A stretch of DNA of 64,000 nucleotides from Streptomyces sp. f51 (GTDB lineage: Bacteria; Actinomycetota; Actinomycetes; Streptomycetales; Streptomycetaceae): assembly GCF_037940415.1 (NCBI RefSeq), contig NZ_CP149798.1:7287001-7351000 (forward strand). Reading direction: 5' to 3'. Each line of letters begins with the position of its first letter. Within the stretch, counting starts at the first letter, position 1. A program made the translations under genes and the position numbers. This document shows positions 1 through 9,348 of the stretch, piece after piece. The notes below the pieces were generated by a model. That model searched no databases and was not told the DNA's origin. It saw only the letters and a list, made by a program, of their open reading frames with translations.

Positions 1-79
1 CCTCGCCGTCGCGCCGCACGGGAACCTGCTCGTCGGGACCGTCGACGGCCGGATTCTGGAGTACGTGGTCCGGCCCTGA
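1..79 (+). CDS. C-terminal end of an unidentified protein (cut by window edge)
   Basis: The reading frame from base 2 encodes the last 25 residues of a protein, ending VVRP and a TGA at 77-79. The stretch APHGNLLVGTVDGRILEY resembles a blade of a beta-propeller (SMP-30, NHL or PQQ type), but this is too short to assign a family. No function is claimed. The next gene begins about 240 bases downstream. Confidence 0.5.
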   Translation, partial: LAVAPHGNLLVGTVDGRILEYVVRP

Positions 80-318
80 CCGGCGCACGGTGTCCTCCGG
101 GAGCTGAGACCAAAGCGCAAGCAACGCAAGATGCGCAAAAAATCGACGGACGCTTGCAGGATTCGTACTGAAAGATGGAAATACGTGTCCTGCGTCTTGT
201 CGCGGTGTCCAGGCGCACCCTAATGTCCCGGTACGCAGCGGCACGGCTCCCTGACCGCCGTGCCGCCGCGCACCGAGCTGCCCTCGGTGTCCTCCGCTTC
301 GAGAGAAACGAGAAGCCG

Positions 319-2391
319 ATGGCGCGGTACACCCTCCACACGGCCGCCGGGCGGGTACGGGGCCGTGCGCGAAGACCCGTCCGAGCGGTCGCGGTGGTGA
401 CCGCGGCCGCCGCCGGACTCGTGCTCGGGCTCGGGGCCCCGGCTCCGGCAGCCGCCGGGCACGGCGACCGCCAGGGCGCACCGGCGGTGACCCGGGCCGG
501 GCTCGATCCCGCCCTGGTCGCGGGGCGCGGTGCCTCGGTGGACTTCGCCGAACAGGAGGCGGAGAACGCGACCACGAACGGCACGGTCATCGGCCCCGAC
601 CGCACCGCCTACACCCTGCCCTCCGAGGCCTCGGGCCGCTCGGCGGTGCGCCTGAAGCCGGGCCAGTACGTCGAGTTCACCCTGCCGCGCGCCGCCAACG
701 CGCTCACCGTGCGGTACAGCGTTCCCGACGCCCCTCGGGGCGGCGGCATCACCGCGCCCCTCGACGTCACCGTGGCCGGCGGACACCGCACCACGATGCC
801 GCTCACCTCGCGGTACTCCTGGCTCTACAACCAGTACCCGTTCAGCAACGACCCCCAGGGCGACCTGCTGCACCCCGACTGGTGGATCACCGAATGCGGC
901 TGCGTCCCCGCCTCCACCACCCCGGCGCCCACCGTCGACAAGCCGTTCCGGCCCAGCCACTTCTACGACGAACAACGACTGCTGCTCGGCAAGAGGTACG
1001 CGGCCGGTGACACCGTCCGCCTCACCGCCCCCAGGAACTCCGGAGCGGCCTGGACCGTCGTCGACCTGCTCGACACGCAGCTCGTCGGCGCCCCGCACGT
1101 CGAGAAGCACGCGGCGAACGTCGTCGCCTTCGGAGCCGATCCATCCGGCCGCCGTGACGCGGGCGACGCCTTCGACCGGGCCATCGCCCACGCGAAGAAG
1201 CGGCACCTCAAGGTGTACGTGCCGCCGGGTACGTACCAGGTGAACCGGCACATCCTCGTGGACGACGTCACGATCGTCGGGGCCGGCAGCTGGTACACGG
1301 TCGTCAAGGGCCACCAGGTCACCCTCGGCGCCCCCGCCCCCGACGGCTCGGTCCACACCGGCGTCGGCTTCTACGGCAAGGACGCGGCGGACGGCGGCAG
1401 CCACGACGTCCACCTGTCGGGCTTCGCCGTCGAGGGCGACGTACGCGAACGCGTCGACACCGACCAGGTCAACTCCATCGGCGGAGCGCTGAGCGACTCG
1501 ACCATCGACGGCCTCTACCTCCACCACACCAAGGTCGGCATGTGGTTCGACGGCCCGATGACCGGCCTGCGCGTCACCCGCACCGTGATCGCCGACCAGA
1601 TCGCCGACGGCGTCAACTTCCACACCGGCGTGAGCGATTCGAGCGTCACGGACACCTTCGTCCGCAACACCGGCGACGACGGCCTCGCGATGTGGTCGGA
1701 GAAGACGGGCGACGCGCGCAACGTCTTCGCCCACAACACCGTGCAGAGCCCGGTCCTCGCCAACGGCATCGCGCTCTACGGCGGCACCGACAACACGGTC
1801 ACCGGCAACCTCGTCGCCGACCCCGTCAGAGAGGGCAGCGCCGTCCAGGTCGGATCGCGCTTCGGGGCCGAGCCGTTCACCGGAGAGCTGCGGATCACCG
1901 ACAACACCACCGTCCGCTCCGGCCCCTTCGAGCTCAACTGGAAGATCGGCCTCGGTGCCATCTGGTTCTACGCCCTGGAGCGGGACATCGACGCCGACAT
2001 CCAGGTCACCGGCGACCACTTCCTCGACAGCACCTACAACGCGATCATGCTCGTCTCCGACTTCCCGGTGAAGGACAAGTACGCGATCCGAGGCGTCCAC
2101 TTCAAGGACATCCGGGTGGACGGCACCGGCACCTCGGTGCTCAGCGCCCGCTCCGCGGGATCGGCGTCCTTCGAGAACGTGGACGCCCGCAACGTCGGTG
2201 CGGTGGGCGTCAACAACTGCGGCTCCTTCCATTTCCCCGCCTCCGGATCCGAGTTCTCGGTGAACGACCTCGGCGGCAACGACGGCGGCGGGACGACCGG
2301 CCCCTGGCTGGCGTCCTGGGAACTGCCGAACACCATCACCTGCGACGACCGGCCCCCGGTGGTACCGCCCCCGGCCCCGGCACCCTGGTGA
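319..2391 (+). CDS. Secreted GH87-type alpha-1,3-glucanase (mycodextranase-like)
   Basis: Predicted secreted glycoside hydrolase of 690 residues. An arginine-rich N-terminus (RARRPVRAV) and hydrophobic stretch ending in APAPAAAG form a Sec or Tat signal peptide. A carbohydrate-binding-type beta domain (about residues 70-250) follows, then a right-handed beta-helix (about 270-650) starting with the pectate-lyase-like signature VVAFGADPSGRRDAGDAF. Asp430, Asp453 and Asp454 (motif NTGDDGLAMW) have the same 23- and 1-residue spacing as the catalytic triad known in Bacillus GH87 enzymes, which supports cleavage of alpha-1,3-glucan of fungal walls or dextran-like polymers outside the cell. The ATG at 319 is chosen because it directly precedes the signal peptide; the frame stays open upstream to 175. 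A strong hairpin follows the stop. Confidence 0.8.
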   Translation: MARYTLHTAAGRVRGRARRPVRAVAVVTAAAAGLVLGLGAPAPAAAGHGDRQGAPAVTRAGLDPALVAGRGASVDFAEQEAENATTNGTVIGPDRTAYTLPSEASGRSAVRLKPGQYVEFTLPRAANALTVRYSVPDAPRGGGITAPLDVTVAGGHRTTMPLTSRYSWLYNQYPFSNDPQGDLLHPDWWITECGCVPASTTPAPTVDKPFRPSHFYDEQRLLLGKRYAAGDTVRLTAPRNSGAAWTVVDLLDTQLVGAPHVEKHAANVVAFGADPSGRRDAGDAFDRAIAHAKKRHLKVYVPPGTYQVNRHILVDDVTIVGAGSWYTVVKGHQVTLGAPAPDGSVHTGVGFYGKDAADGGSHDVHLSGFAVEGDVRERVDTDQVNSIGGALSDSTIDGLYLHHTKVGMWFDGPMTGLRVTRTVIADQIADGVNFHTGVSDSSVTDTFVRNTGDDGLAMWSEKTGDARNVFAHNTVQSPVLANGIALYGGTDNTVTGNLVADPVREGSAVQVGSRFGAEPFTGELRITDNTTVRSGPFELNWKIGLGAIWFYALERDIDADIQVTGDHFLDSTYNAIMLVSDFPVKDKYAIRGVHFKDIRVDGTGTSVLSARSAGSASFENVDARNVGAVGVNNCGSFHFPASGSEFSVNDLGGNDGGGTTGPWLASWELPNTITCDDRPPVVPPPAPAPW

Positions 2392-2734
2392 GGAACGTCT
2401 CTCACCGGCGAACACGCACGGGCGCGGCGGCCGATCCCATCGGCCGCCGCCGCGGTGTGCGGCCGTACGGAGCCCCAGCCCGCGCGTGGCCCTGGGCGCG
2501 TCCGGGCACCGGTCCCCGCCCGGACGGGATGTGTGGCCCCAGCAGCTATCCTTGCTCACCGGCCGGGGTCGACCACCGCAGCCAGAGGCACCGGGCCCGA
2601 CCCGGCGCCGCACATCGCGGGGCGATCTTGGAATGGATGCCGCGGCGTCATTGCTGCACTCCCCGTGCGGACGAGTCCGCACCACCCCGCTCCTGGTCCC
2701 CGGCCCGTTTGTCTTCGAAAGGTTCTCCCGCACC
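2392..2734. other. Intergenic region after the glucanase
   Basis: About 340 bases without a convincing gene. The first part holds a strong terminator hairpin (2424-2450). The rest is the upstream region of the MFS gene, ending in a GAAAGG Shine-Dalgarno-like sequence near 2717. I see no clear promoter hexamers. Confidence 0.5.
2424..2450 (+). terminator. Hairpin terminator of the glucanase gene
   Basis: Perfect 12-bp stem (GCGGCGGCCGAT pairing with ATCGGCCGCCGC) with a 3-base CCC loop, 33 bases after the stop codon. No T-tract follows, as is common in Streptomyces. Confidence 0.75.
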
Positions 2735-3949
2735 ATGCCCTTGGCTCTGCTGGCCCTGGCTGTCGTCGCGTTCGGCATCGGCACCACCGAGTTCGCCACG
2801 ATGGGGCTGCTGCCCCAGATCGCCGACGGAATCGGTGTGTCCGTACCGCACGCCGGCAACGTCGTGTCGGCGTACGCGCTCGGTGTCGTCGTCGGCGCCC
2901 CGCTGCTGACGGGCATATGCGCGCGTGTCCCGCACAAGCGGCTGCTGCTGCTCCTCACCGGCCTGTTCGTGATCGGCAACACGGCGTCGGCGTTCGCCCC
3001 CGACTTCGGCACGCTGTTCGCCGCCCGCTTCATGGCGGGCCTGCCGCACGGCGCGCTCTTCGGCGTCGGCGCCGTCGTCGCCTCGCGACTGGTGGCTCCC
3101 GACCGCGCCGCGCGCGCCGTCTCGAAGATGTTCCTCGGACTCACCATCGCCAACATCGTCGGCGTCCCGGCGGCCACGGCACTCGGACAGCATCTGGGCT
3201 GGCGCGCCGCCTACGGCGCGGTCGCCGTCATCGGCCTGGTCGCGCTGGCCGCGCTGGCCGCCTTCGTCCCGCACCAGCCGCGCGGCGAGCAGTCCGGCGT
3301 GCGGCACGAACTGCGGGCCATGGGCAACAAGCAGGTCGTCATCGGTCTGGCCACGGCCGTCGTCGGCTTCGGCGGATTCTTCGCCGTGTACAGCTACCTC
3401 GTGCCGATGCTCACGCACCTGACCGGCCTGTCCGGCACCTCCACCACCTGGGTCCTCGCGCTGTACGGCGTCGGCATGACGCTGGGCACCCTGATCGCCG
3501 GACCGCTCACCGACCGCGCGCTGCGCCCCACCATGTACTGGGGCCTCATCCTGCTGGCGGCCGCCCTGGTGGCCTTCTACTTCGCGGTCCACAGCACCGT
3601 GCCGGCCCTGCTGATGATCACGCTCATCGGCGCGATGGGCTCCCTGATCACCACACCGATCCAGATGCTGCTCATGGCCAAGGCGAAGAACGCCCCCACG
3701 ATGGCGGCGGCCTCCAACCACTCGGCGTTCAACCTGGCCAACGCCGGTGGCGCCTGGCTCGGCGGACTGGTCATCTCGGCCGGCTGGGGCTGGGCCGCCC
3801 CGAACCTGGTCGGCGCGGCGCTCGCCGTGGCCGGTCTGGGCCTCGCCTTCACCGGCGGCGTCATGGACCGGGGCAGCCGGCGCTCCGAAGTGATCACGCA
3901 GGCCGCGCCGGTGGCCGAGCCGGAGACGCCGGTCCGTACCGCGGACTGA
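2735..3949 (+). CDS. MFS transporter, DHA1 drug-efflux type (AraJ/Cmx-like)
   Basis: A 404-residue integral membrane protein with 12 predicted helices, starting MPLALLALAVVAFGIGTTEF, typical of DHA1 exporters of the AraJ/Cmx group. The segment following helix 2 and the MAGLPHGALFG region between helices 4 and 5 fit this family. It probably exports a small molecule by proton antiport; the substrate cannot be told from sequence. The ATG at 2735 is preferred because it sits at the start of helix 1 and follows GAAAGG at a suitable distance; an open frame extends upstream to 2486. It stands alone between the glucanase terminator and the convergent Rieske gene. Confidence 0.85.
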   Translation: MPLALLALAVVAFGIGTTEFATMGLLPQIADGIGVSVPHAGNVVSAYALGVVVGAPLLTGICARVPHKRLLLLLTGLFVIGNTASAFAPDFGTLFAARFMAGLPHGALFGVGAVVASRLVAPDRAARAVSKMFLGLTIANIVGVPAATALGQHLGWRAAYGAVAVIGLVALAALAAFVPHQPRGEQSGVRHELRAMGNKQVVIGLATAVVGFGGFFAVYSYLVPMLTHLTGLSGTSTTWVLALYGVGMTLGTLIAGPLTDRALRPTMYWGLILLAAALVAFYFAVHSTVPALLMITLIGAMGSLITTPIQMLLMAKAKNAPTMAAASNHSAFNLANAGGAWLGGLVISAGWGWAAPNLVGAALAVAGLGLAFTGGVMDRGSRRSEVITQAAPVAEPETPVRTAD

Positions 3950-3989
3950 CCGGGCCACGCGACGCACGCGCGCGGAGGGGGCGCCGGAC

Positions 3990-5291
3990 CTACTCGGGCA
4001 TGCCCGCGCCCTCCACCGCGGGACCGGCGGCCTGCGCCGGTCCGGCGGGTTCCGTGACATCGGCGGGGTCCGCCGCACCGGCGTCGCCCGCTAGCGAGGC
4101 CGCGTGGTGCGCGGGTCCCGCCATGCCGCACGGCGCGCATCCGGACGCCGTCTCCGGACGCAGCGGTACGCCGTTGTCGCGCAGGACGTCACGGAGGTCG
4201 AGGATGAGCGGGAACACCTCGTGGTTGTGGTCCTCGCCCTGCTCGTCCCAGGCACGCTGCTCGGCCTCCACCGCCGTCCGGTCCTGGGCGAAGACCCGCT
4301 CGGTGAAGCGGCGGATGAGCGGCCAGGCCAGATGCAGCGCACCGGGCACCGCCGGCTTCGCGATGGTGAGCAGACCGTAGGCGTGATTGACCCGCTGCTC
4401 CGCGTCCTCCGGCACGTAGGCCGCCCAGAGGGAGAACACCGGAAGGTCACTGCCCTCGGGGACGTCCCGAAGAGTCTGGTACGGGTACTCGGTGCGGATC
4501 GTGATGACGTCGGGCCGGTCCGCGCCCCCGAACCCCTCCGCGGACAGCAGCCCCGCGCCCCTGTCCTTGCGTCCACCGGCCGGGACGAAGAGATACCGCG
4601 CCTCGACGTGCCGCGGCCCGGCGTCGTACCCCAGCAGTTCCGGCCGGATCCTGCCGAGCACGCTCCGGTGCAGGAACTGATGGTTCATGTCGAGCAGGTT
4701 CTCGTGCATGAACGAGTAGTGGCAGCGCACGGTCCGGGAGAACGTCATGGTGCGGTGGGCGGCCGAGTGGTACTCGGGCAGGAACGGGAACGGCGCGTCC
4801 TCGGCGAGCGCCGGGTCACCGGGGAACACGAACACCAGGCCGTAGGCCTCGCGGACCGGATACGAGCGCACCCCGCGCGGCGGCCGCTCACAGCCCTTGG
4901 GCAGATACGGGATCTGCGAGATGCGGCCGTCGCCCCGGTAGGCCCACGCGTGGTAGCAGCACCGCAGGACGTCCCCCTCGACCACGCCCATGCTCAGCGG
5001 CACCTGGCGGTGCGCGCACCGGTCCTCCAGCGCGTGCACGGCACCGCTGCGCCCCCGGTACAGCACGATCCGCTCACCCGCGAAGACGGCCGCGAACGTC
5101 CGGTTGCGCCGCACCTTGCGCGAGGTCGCCACCGGGTACCAGTGATCGGGGGAGATGCCGACCCGGCGGAGGTCGGAGACCGCGTCGGGCCGGGCCGCGG
5201 GACGGCTGTCCGAATGGCGCGGCACCGGGGCCTCCGGGCGGGAGACGGAGTGCTGGTCAGGTCCGGGGCGGTCGTGCCGGGCCTCGGTCAT
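3990..5291 (-). CDS. Rieske [2Fe-2S] non-heme iron oxygenase, alpha subunit type
   Basis: A 433-residue Rieske oxygenase. The Rieske cluster motif is C92-x-H94-x16-C111-x2-H114. The mononuclear iron site is in MHENLLDMNHQFLHRS: Asp201, His204 and His208, giving D-x2-H-x3-H rather than the usual H-x4-H spacing. Such enzymes oxygenate, N-oxidise or demethylate small molecules using electrons from a reductase, none of which is encoded beside it. The ATG at 5291 follows AAGGGAG; the longer frame to 5366 lacks an RBS. It lies downstream of the FAD oxidase on the same strand and is probably co-transcribed with it and the unknown gene at 7026-8048. Resembles single-component Rieske enzymes of secondary metabolism; substrate unknown. 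Confidence 0.85.
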   Translation of the reverse strand: MTEARHDRPGPDQHSVSRPEAPVPRHSDSRPAARPDAVSDLRRVGISPDHWYPVATSRKVRRNRTFAAVFAGERIVLYRGRSGAVHALEDRCAHRQVPLSMGVVEGDVLRCCYHAWAYRGDGRISQIPYLPKGCERPPRGVRSYPVREAYGLVFVFPGDPALAEDAPFPFLPEYHSAAHRTMTFSRTVRCHYSFMHENLLDMNHQFLHRSVLGRIRPELLGYDAGPRHVEARYLFVPAGGRKDRGAGLLSAEGFGGADRPDVITIRTEYPYQTLRDVPEGSDLPVFSLWAAYVPEDAEQRVNHAYGLLTIAKPAVPGALHLAWPLIRRFTERVFAQDRTAVEAEQRAWDEQGEDHNHEVFPLILDLRDVLRDNGVPLRPETASGCAPCGMAGPAHHAASLAGDAGAADPADVTEPAGPAQAAGPAVEGAGMPE

Positions 5292-5503
5292 GAGCGGTGC
5301 TCCCTTGCCCTCGGGGTGCGGGTTCGCGTCGTGCGGCAGCGGGGAGACCGCGCGGCCGTGCTCCACCTTCCAACCGTCACCGCGGCCGCGACGCCCGTCA
5401 ACCGCGGGAGTGCGTTGGTGTTACGACCCCGGTGCCGCTCCGCGCTGGAGAGGCGGCGGCTCCGGGAGTCGTGCGGTCGGCACCTGTTCGGGAGCCTCCG
5501 GCG

Positions 5504-6916
5504 TCAGAACCGTCCTCGCGCGAACACGCCGTCCGGGTCGAGAACGCGGCCGATCCGCTGCCGGAGCACGCCGTGGGGACGGGGGAGGGGGTGATCGATG
5601 TCGGGACGGTAGGGCTGATGGCCCTCCGCCACGAACGCCCGGTGGAGCCGGTCGAGCGTGCGGTGGGCGTCGCCGACGGCACGCGCGTCCCGCGGCGGGA
5701 AACCGAGGGTGACGACGTGGTCGATCGTGTCGGCGTCGAGCACGTTCATGGTGACGCCCGGAGCTGCCGTGCGGCCCTCCAGCGCCGTGGCGATCAGCTC
5801 GGCGGCCCGTGCGACGGCGGACCCGAGGAACGGGACGACGGGAAGGAACATCAGCAGGCCACGGGCGGTGTCAAGACAGCGTGCGCAGCAGCCCGTCTTG
5901 CGCCGGAAGAGCGTGTCGTCGGGGTCCGGCAGACCCGCGTAGGCGCGGTGCACCTGTTCGTCGGCGGTGTGCGGGGGCGCGGCCACGAAGGGCGAGCCGT
6001 GCCCGGCGGCCCTTTCGGCGACGAGCCGGGACTGCGCGGCGACGAGGCCGGCGTCGCCCGTGAGGCAGATGTGCACGAGCCAGCGGTCACGGGATCCGGG
6101 CCGGCGCAGCCGCGCCCGGACCCCGTAGGTCCGGGCTGCGACGAGGTTGTAGATCTTGGTCGTGGCGGGGATCAGACGCTGGGCGGTCCAGGTGCGCAGG
6201 ACGTCGACGGCGGCGGGGAGTTCGGACTCGGCGAAGGTCAGCGGCAGCACACGTACCTCATCCGGCCGGGGCAGCAGACGGACGACGGCGGCGGTGGCCA
6301 CGGCCATCGCGGACTGGGTGAAGACGTGATTGAGGGAGGGGCCGCGGCAGTGCGGCTGGACGGTTGCGGAGCGCTCGTCCGGCCACCAGCCGCAGCGTGT
6401 GAACGTGCCGTCCGCCAGGACGAGTTCGAGCCCGGCCAGATCCTCCGCGCGGCCCCGGTGCAGGCCCACTCCCCGTTCCAGGATGTTGCCGAGCACACTG
6501 GTGTGCTGCGAGGCGCCGGTGAGATTGAGCATCCGCTCCGAACCGTCGAGGCGTCCGGCCAACTCGCCCTGTGTGACGCCGGGTTCGACGACGGCGTACC
6601 CCGCCCGGAGGTCGATCGCGCGGACGCGGTCGAGCCGCGAGAGGTCGAGGACGGTGGCGCCGTCCGCGACCGGACTGCCCGAGCCGAGGCCCCAGTTGAA
6701 GCCGGTGCTCACCGGATGCAGCGGGGAGTGCGCCCCGCTGGCCGCTCGCCGGGCCGTGTCCCGCACGATGCGCACCACCTCGTCGGCATCGCCGGGCCGC
6801 AGCACCTCGGCCACTTGCCGGGCGCGGAACCGCCCCGACTCGACGATCCCGTGGCCCGCTTCCGCTCGCGCGGCGGAGGCCGAGGAAGGGGTGGACGTCC
6901 CCGGGGCAGTGCTCAT
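5504..6916 (-). CDS. FAD-linked oxidase, VAO/PCMH fold (4-cresol dehydrogenase-like)
   Basis: A 470-residue flavoprotein with an N-terminal FAD-binding PCMH domain (PVSTGFNWGLGSG, LDLSRLDRVRAIDLRAGYAVVEPGVTQGEL) and a C-terminal cap domain ending in RIGRVLDPDGVFARGRF, the usual C-terminus of VAO-family oxidases. The family oxidises phenols, alcohols or amines with flavin. A Cys-rich patch (KTGCCARCLD) lies in the cap domain and is unusual. ATG at 6916 follows AGGAGAG. It is the middle gene of a three-gene minus-strand set (unknown protein, this oxidase, Rieske oxygenase), so the two oxidases probably act on the same substrate. Confidence 0.8.
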   Translation of the reverse strand: MSTAPGTSTPSSASAARAEAGHGIVESGRFRARQVAEVLRPGDADEVVRIVRDTARRAASGAHSPLHPVSTGFNWGLGSGSPVADGATVLDLSRLDRVRAIDLRAGYAVVEPGVTQGELAGRLDGSERMLNLTGASQHTSVLGNILERGVGLHRGRAEDLAGLELVLADGTFTRCGWWPDERSATVQPHCRGPSLNHVFTQSAMAVATAAVVRLLPRPDEVRVLPLTFAESELPAAVDVLRTWTAQRLIPATTKIYNLVAARTYGVRARLRRPGSRDRWLVHICLTGDAGLVAAQSRLVAERAAGHGSPFVAAPPHTADEQVHRAYAGLPDPDDTLFRRKTGCCARCLDTARGLLMFLPVVPFLGSAVARAAELIATALEGRTAAPGVTMNVLDADTIDHVVTLGFPPRDARAVGDAHRTLDRLHRAFVAEGHQPYRPDIDHPLPRPHGVLRQRIGRVLDPDGVFARGRF

Positions 6917-7025
6917 CGTGTTCTCTCCTGGACGAACTCCGGCCGGGCCCGGCCGGGTTGGGGCGGCCGCGGTCGCGGCCGCCGGGGTGCGGGGGCGCGG
7001 CCTCACCCCGACCGGTACGGACCGG

Positions 7026-8048
7026 CTACCCGGAGGCGCGGGGGCTGAGGTGGCCGAGCCGCTGCCGGGCGAGGCGTTCGGCGGCCTCGACCCCGGTCTC
7101 GGGCCGCCGCGGACCGGGTTGCTGGGTGGTCTGGGCCATGAGCAGACTCTGCTCCGTCGATCCGCCGAACCGGTCGCACACCCAGACATGAGCGTCGTAC
7201 AGATGCTGGACCGACGCATGCACGGCGGTCACGGACGCCGGGGCCAGCCGGTCGAAGACGCCGCTGTTCCTGGACTGGCGCATGCGGGCGACGAGCGCGT
7301 GATGATCCCTGGTCTGTAGCCCGCTGAAGCCCGCGTTGACCGTGGGCGGGGTCATGGTGTCGCGTACGGGGCCGTACAGATCCGGCGGGAAGTCGGCGGC
7401 GTAGCGCATGGAGACGGCGGTGCTGCGGCAGATCCGGCCGAACGCGCGGACCACCTCTTCCTCCTCGTGTTCGGTGCCGCCGTGGTCGAGGTCGCACAGG
7501 GCGACGATCAGCAGTTGCAGCATGACGAAGAAGCGCTGATGGCCGACGAGCCATCGCTCCCGGGCGGCTGCCGCCGGGTCTGCGGGCTGCCAGCGGGTGT
7601 GTTTCACGGCCGGGCTCGGCACACCCGTGAGGAAGGTGCCGACCCCGAGCAACAGGTCGTCCGGGTCCTCGTCGAGGGTGCTGCCGTTGCGGGCCAGGTC
7701 GTCGCGGACGAGGAGGTCGCTGACGACCAGCGCGGCGGCGAGCAGCCCGGCGCCGCCGCCACCGGCCCGCCGCACCGAGAAGAACCGGTCGTGGATGTCG
7801 CCGCCGGCGGGACGCGAGCCCTCGACGGGCACACCCCGATCGAGTCGGGTGCCGCACCAGGCCAGCAGCTCGGTCCGGGCCGCCGCCGCGGCTGTGCCGT
7901 CCTGGAGGGCGGTGGCGTACAGGCCCGGTGGCAAACCTTCGTGCAGGGAAGTGAGTTGCTCACCGACACGGGCGGTGGTGGCGGGAAGATCCGTGGGCAA
8001 CGGCAGGGTCAGAACGGTGGGACTGCCGTGCACGGCGTCGTTCGTCAC
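7026..8048 (-). CDS. Unrecognised 340-residue protein of the oxidative cluster
   Basis: No family is recognised with confidence. The protein is mostly helical, with no signal peptide or clear membrane segment. A central His/Glu-rich helix region (ERWLVGHQRFFVMLQLL, DLDHGGTEHEEEE) and a later RDHHALVARMRQ could bind metal or heme. The order of segments weakly recalls PrnB-type proteins of the indoleamine dioxygenase superfamily, which partner a Rieske N-oxygenase in pyrrolnitrin synthesis; this is speculation. It is the first gene of the minus-strand set and is divergent from the O-methyltransferase. The ATG at 8048 (MTNDAVHG) is the only convenient start. Confidence 0.6.
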   Translation of the reverse strand: MTNDAVHGSPTVLTLPLPTDLPATTARVGEQLTSLHEGLPPGLYATALQDGTAAAAARTELLAWCGTRLDRGVPVEGSRPAGGDIHDRFFSVRRAGGGGAGLLAAALVVSDLLVRDDLARNGSTLDEDPDDLLLGVGTFLTGVPSPAVKHTRWQPADPAAAARERWLVGHQRFFVMLQLLIVALCDLDHGGTEHEEEEVVRAFGRICRSTAVSMRYAADFPPDLYGPVRDTMTPPTVNAGFSGLQTRDHHALVARMRQSRNSGVFDRLAPASVTAVHASVQHLYDAHVWVCDRFGGSTEQSLLMAQTTQQPGPRRPETGVEAAERLARQRLGHLSPRASG

Positions 8049-8177
8049 AAGTCTCTCGGCTTCGATCGGTGACAGAGGGTGTAACGGAGGGCTCTTGATC
8101 CACTGCTCTAAGTGCTCACGGGGAGTGCTTCTGACCCACCTTCACTGCCGAGCGGGAGTAGTGCCATTCACCAGACG

Positions 8178-9290
8178 ATGGACAAGGCGGCGAACCGGCC
8201 GGTTCGCCCCCCGGTGGCGGCCGGCCCCGCCGACGCGGCCGAACCGGGGTGGGCCACACCGGTCCCGCTGATGGAACTGACCACCGGATTCTGGCGGTTC
8301 AAGGTGCTGGCCGCCGGTGTCGACCTCGGACTCTTCTCGGTCCTGTCCCGGTGCGGAGCCGTCGACGCGCGCACGATCGCCGCGGAGCTGGGCCTGCATC
8401 CCAGGCCCGCCCGGATGCTGCTCGCCTGCTGCACGGCCCTCGGGCTGCTGACGCGCGAGGACGGCCGCTATCGCAACGCGGCGATCGCCGAGGAGTTTCT
8501 GGTCGAAGGCCGGCCGCACTACTTCGGTGGCTTCGTCCGGTACTCGGACCGGCACGGCTATCCCGGCTGGGGACGGCTCCAGGAGGCGATCCGTGACAAC
8601 CGGCCCACCACCTGGGACCCCGACCTCCAGGAATCGGCGTTCGTCACCACGGACCCCGAGATCCTCGAAGGGTTCTGGGAGGCGATGTTCACCCTGTCGT
8701 CGTTCACCGCGCGGGCACTGGCCGACGCCCACGACTTCACGGCGTACGGCTGACTGCTCGATGTGGGCGGCGGCACCGGGGCGTTCCCCGTCGGACTGTG
8801 CCGACGCCACCCCCACCTCGGCGCCACCGTCCTCGACCTGCCGCACATCACCGAGATGACCCGGGAGAAGGTCGCCGCGCTCGGGCTGACGGGCAAGATC
8901 AACACCCACGACGGCGACTTCCTGTCCGACGAGCCGCTGCCGTCCGGGTACGACGTGATCCTGCTCAGCATGATCCTGCACGACTGGGACGAGGCGACCG
9001 GACGCCGACTGCTGGAGAAGTGCCACGCGGCGCTGCCCGACGGAGGAGCGGTGATCATCTGTGAACTCGTCCTCGACGACGACGAGACCGGTCCCGCCCC
9101 GGCGGCGCTGATGGGGCTCAACATGGTCGTCGAGACACGCTCGGGCCACAACTACACCCACGGCGAGTACCGGCGGTGGCTCGCCGACGCCGGCTTCACC
9201 GACATCTCGGTGGCACCGCTGGACGCCGCCGGGGCGAACGCGGCGCTCATCGCGCGGAGGACGAGTGCGTCCGAGAGGTCGCCCGGATAG
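8178..9290 (+). pseudogene. O-methyltransferase (SAM-dependent, AdoMet_MTase_3 type) interrupted by in-frame TGA
   Basis: Two open segments in the same frame, 8178-8753 and 8754-9290, together make a full small-molecule O-methyltransferase of about 370 codons. The first half holds the winged-helix dimerisation domain (MELTTGFWRFKVLAAGVDLGLF). The second holds the SAM-binding motif LLDVGGGTG, the HDWDE motif and the C-terminal substrate region. They are separated only by TGA at 8751-8753, where homologues have a sense codon before LLDVGGG; CGA to TGA would explain it. The stop lies immediately before the SAM site, so the truncated product should be inactive. Start at ATG 8178 is uncertain because no clear RBS is seen. 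It is probably part of the neighbouring oxidative cluster. Confidence 0.75.
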
Positions 9291-9348
9291 GGTCGGCCGA
9301 GTCCGAGACAACGCCGAAGCCCTGGTCATGGGCGCCGAGGAGCCGTCG

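Noticed and set aside
220..3177. Very long minus-strand open frame (over 900 codons) opposite the glucanase and MFS genes
   Set aside because: It lies antisense to two genes with clear domain content and has low-complexity Arg/Gly/Val composition typical of the complementary frame of high-GC genes; no RBS or motif.
8751..8753. TGA in the O-methyltransferase as selenocysteine codon or programmed readthrough
   Set aside because: The position is not a redox site in the family, no SECIS-like hairpin is obvious directly after it, and one substitution explains it more simply.
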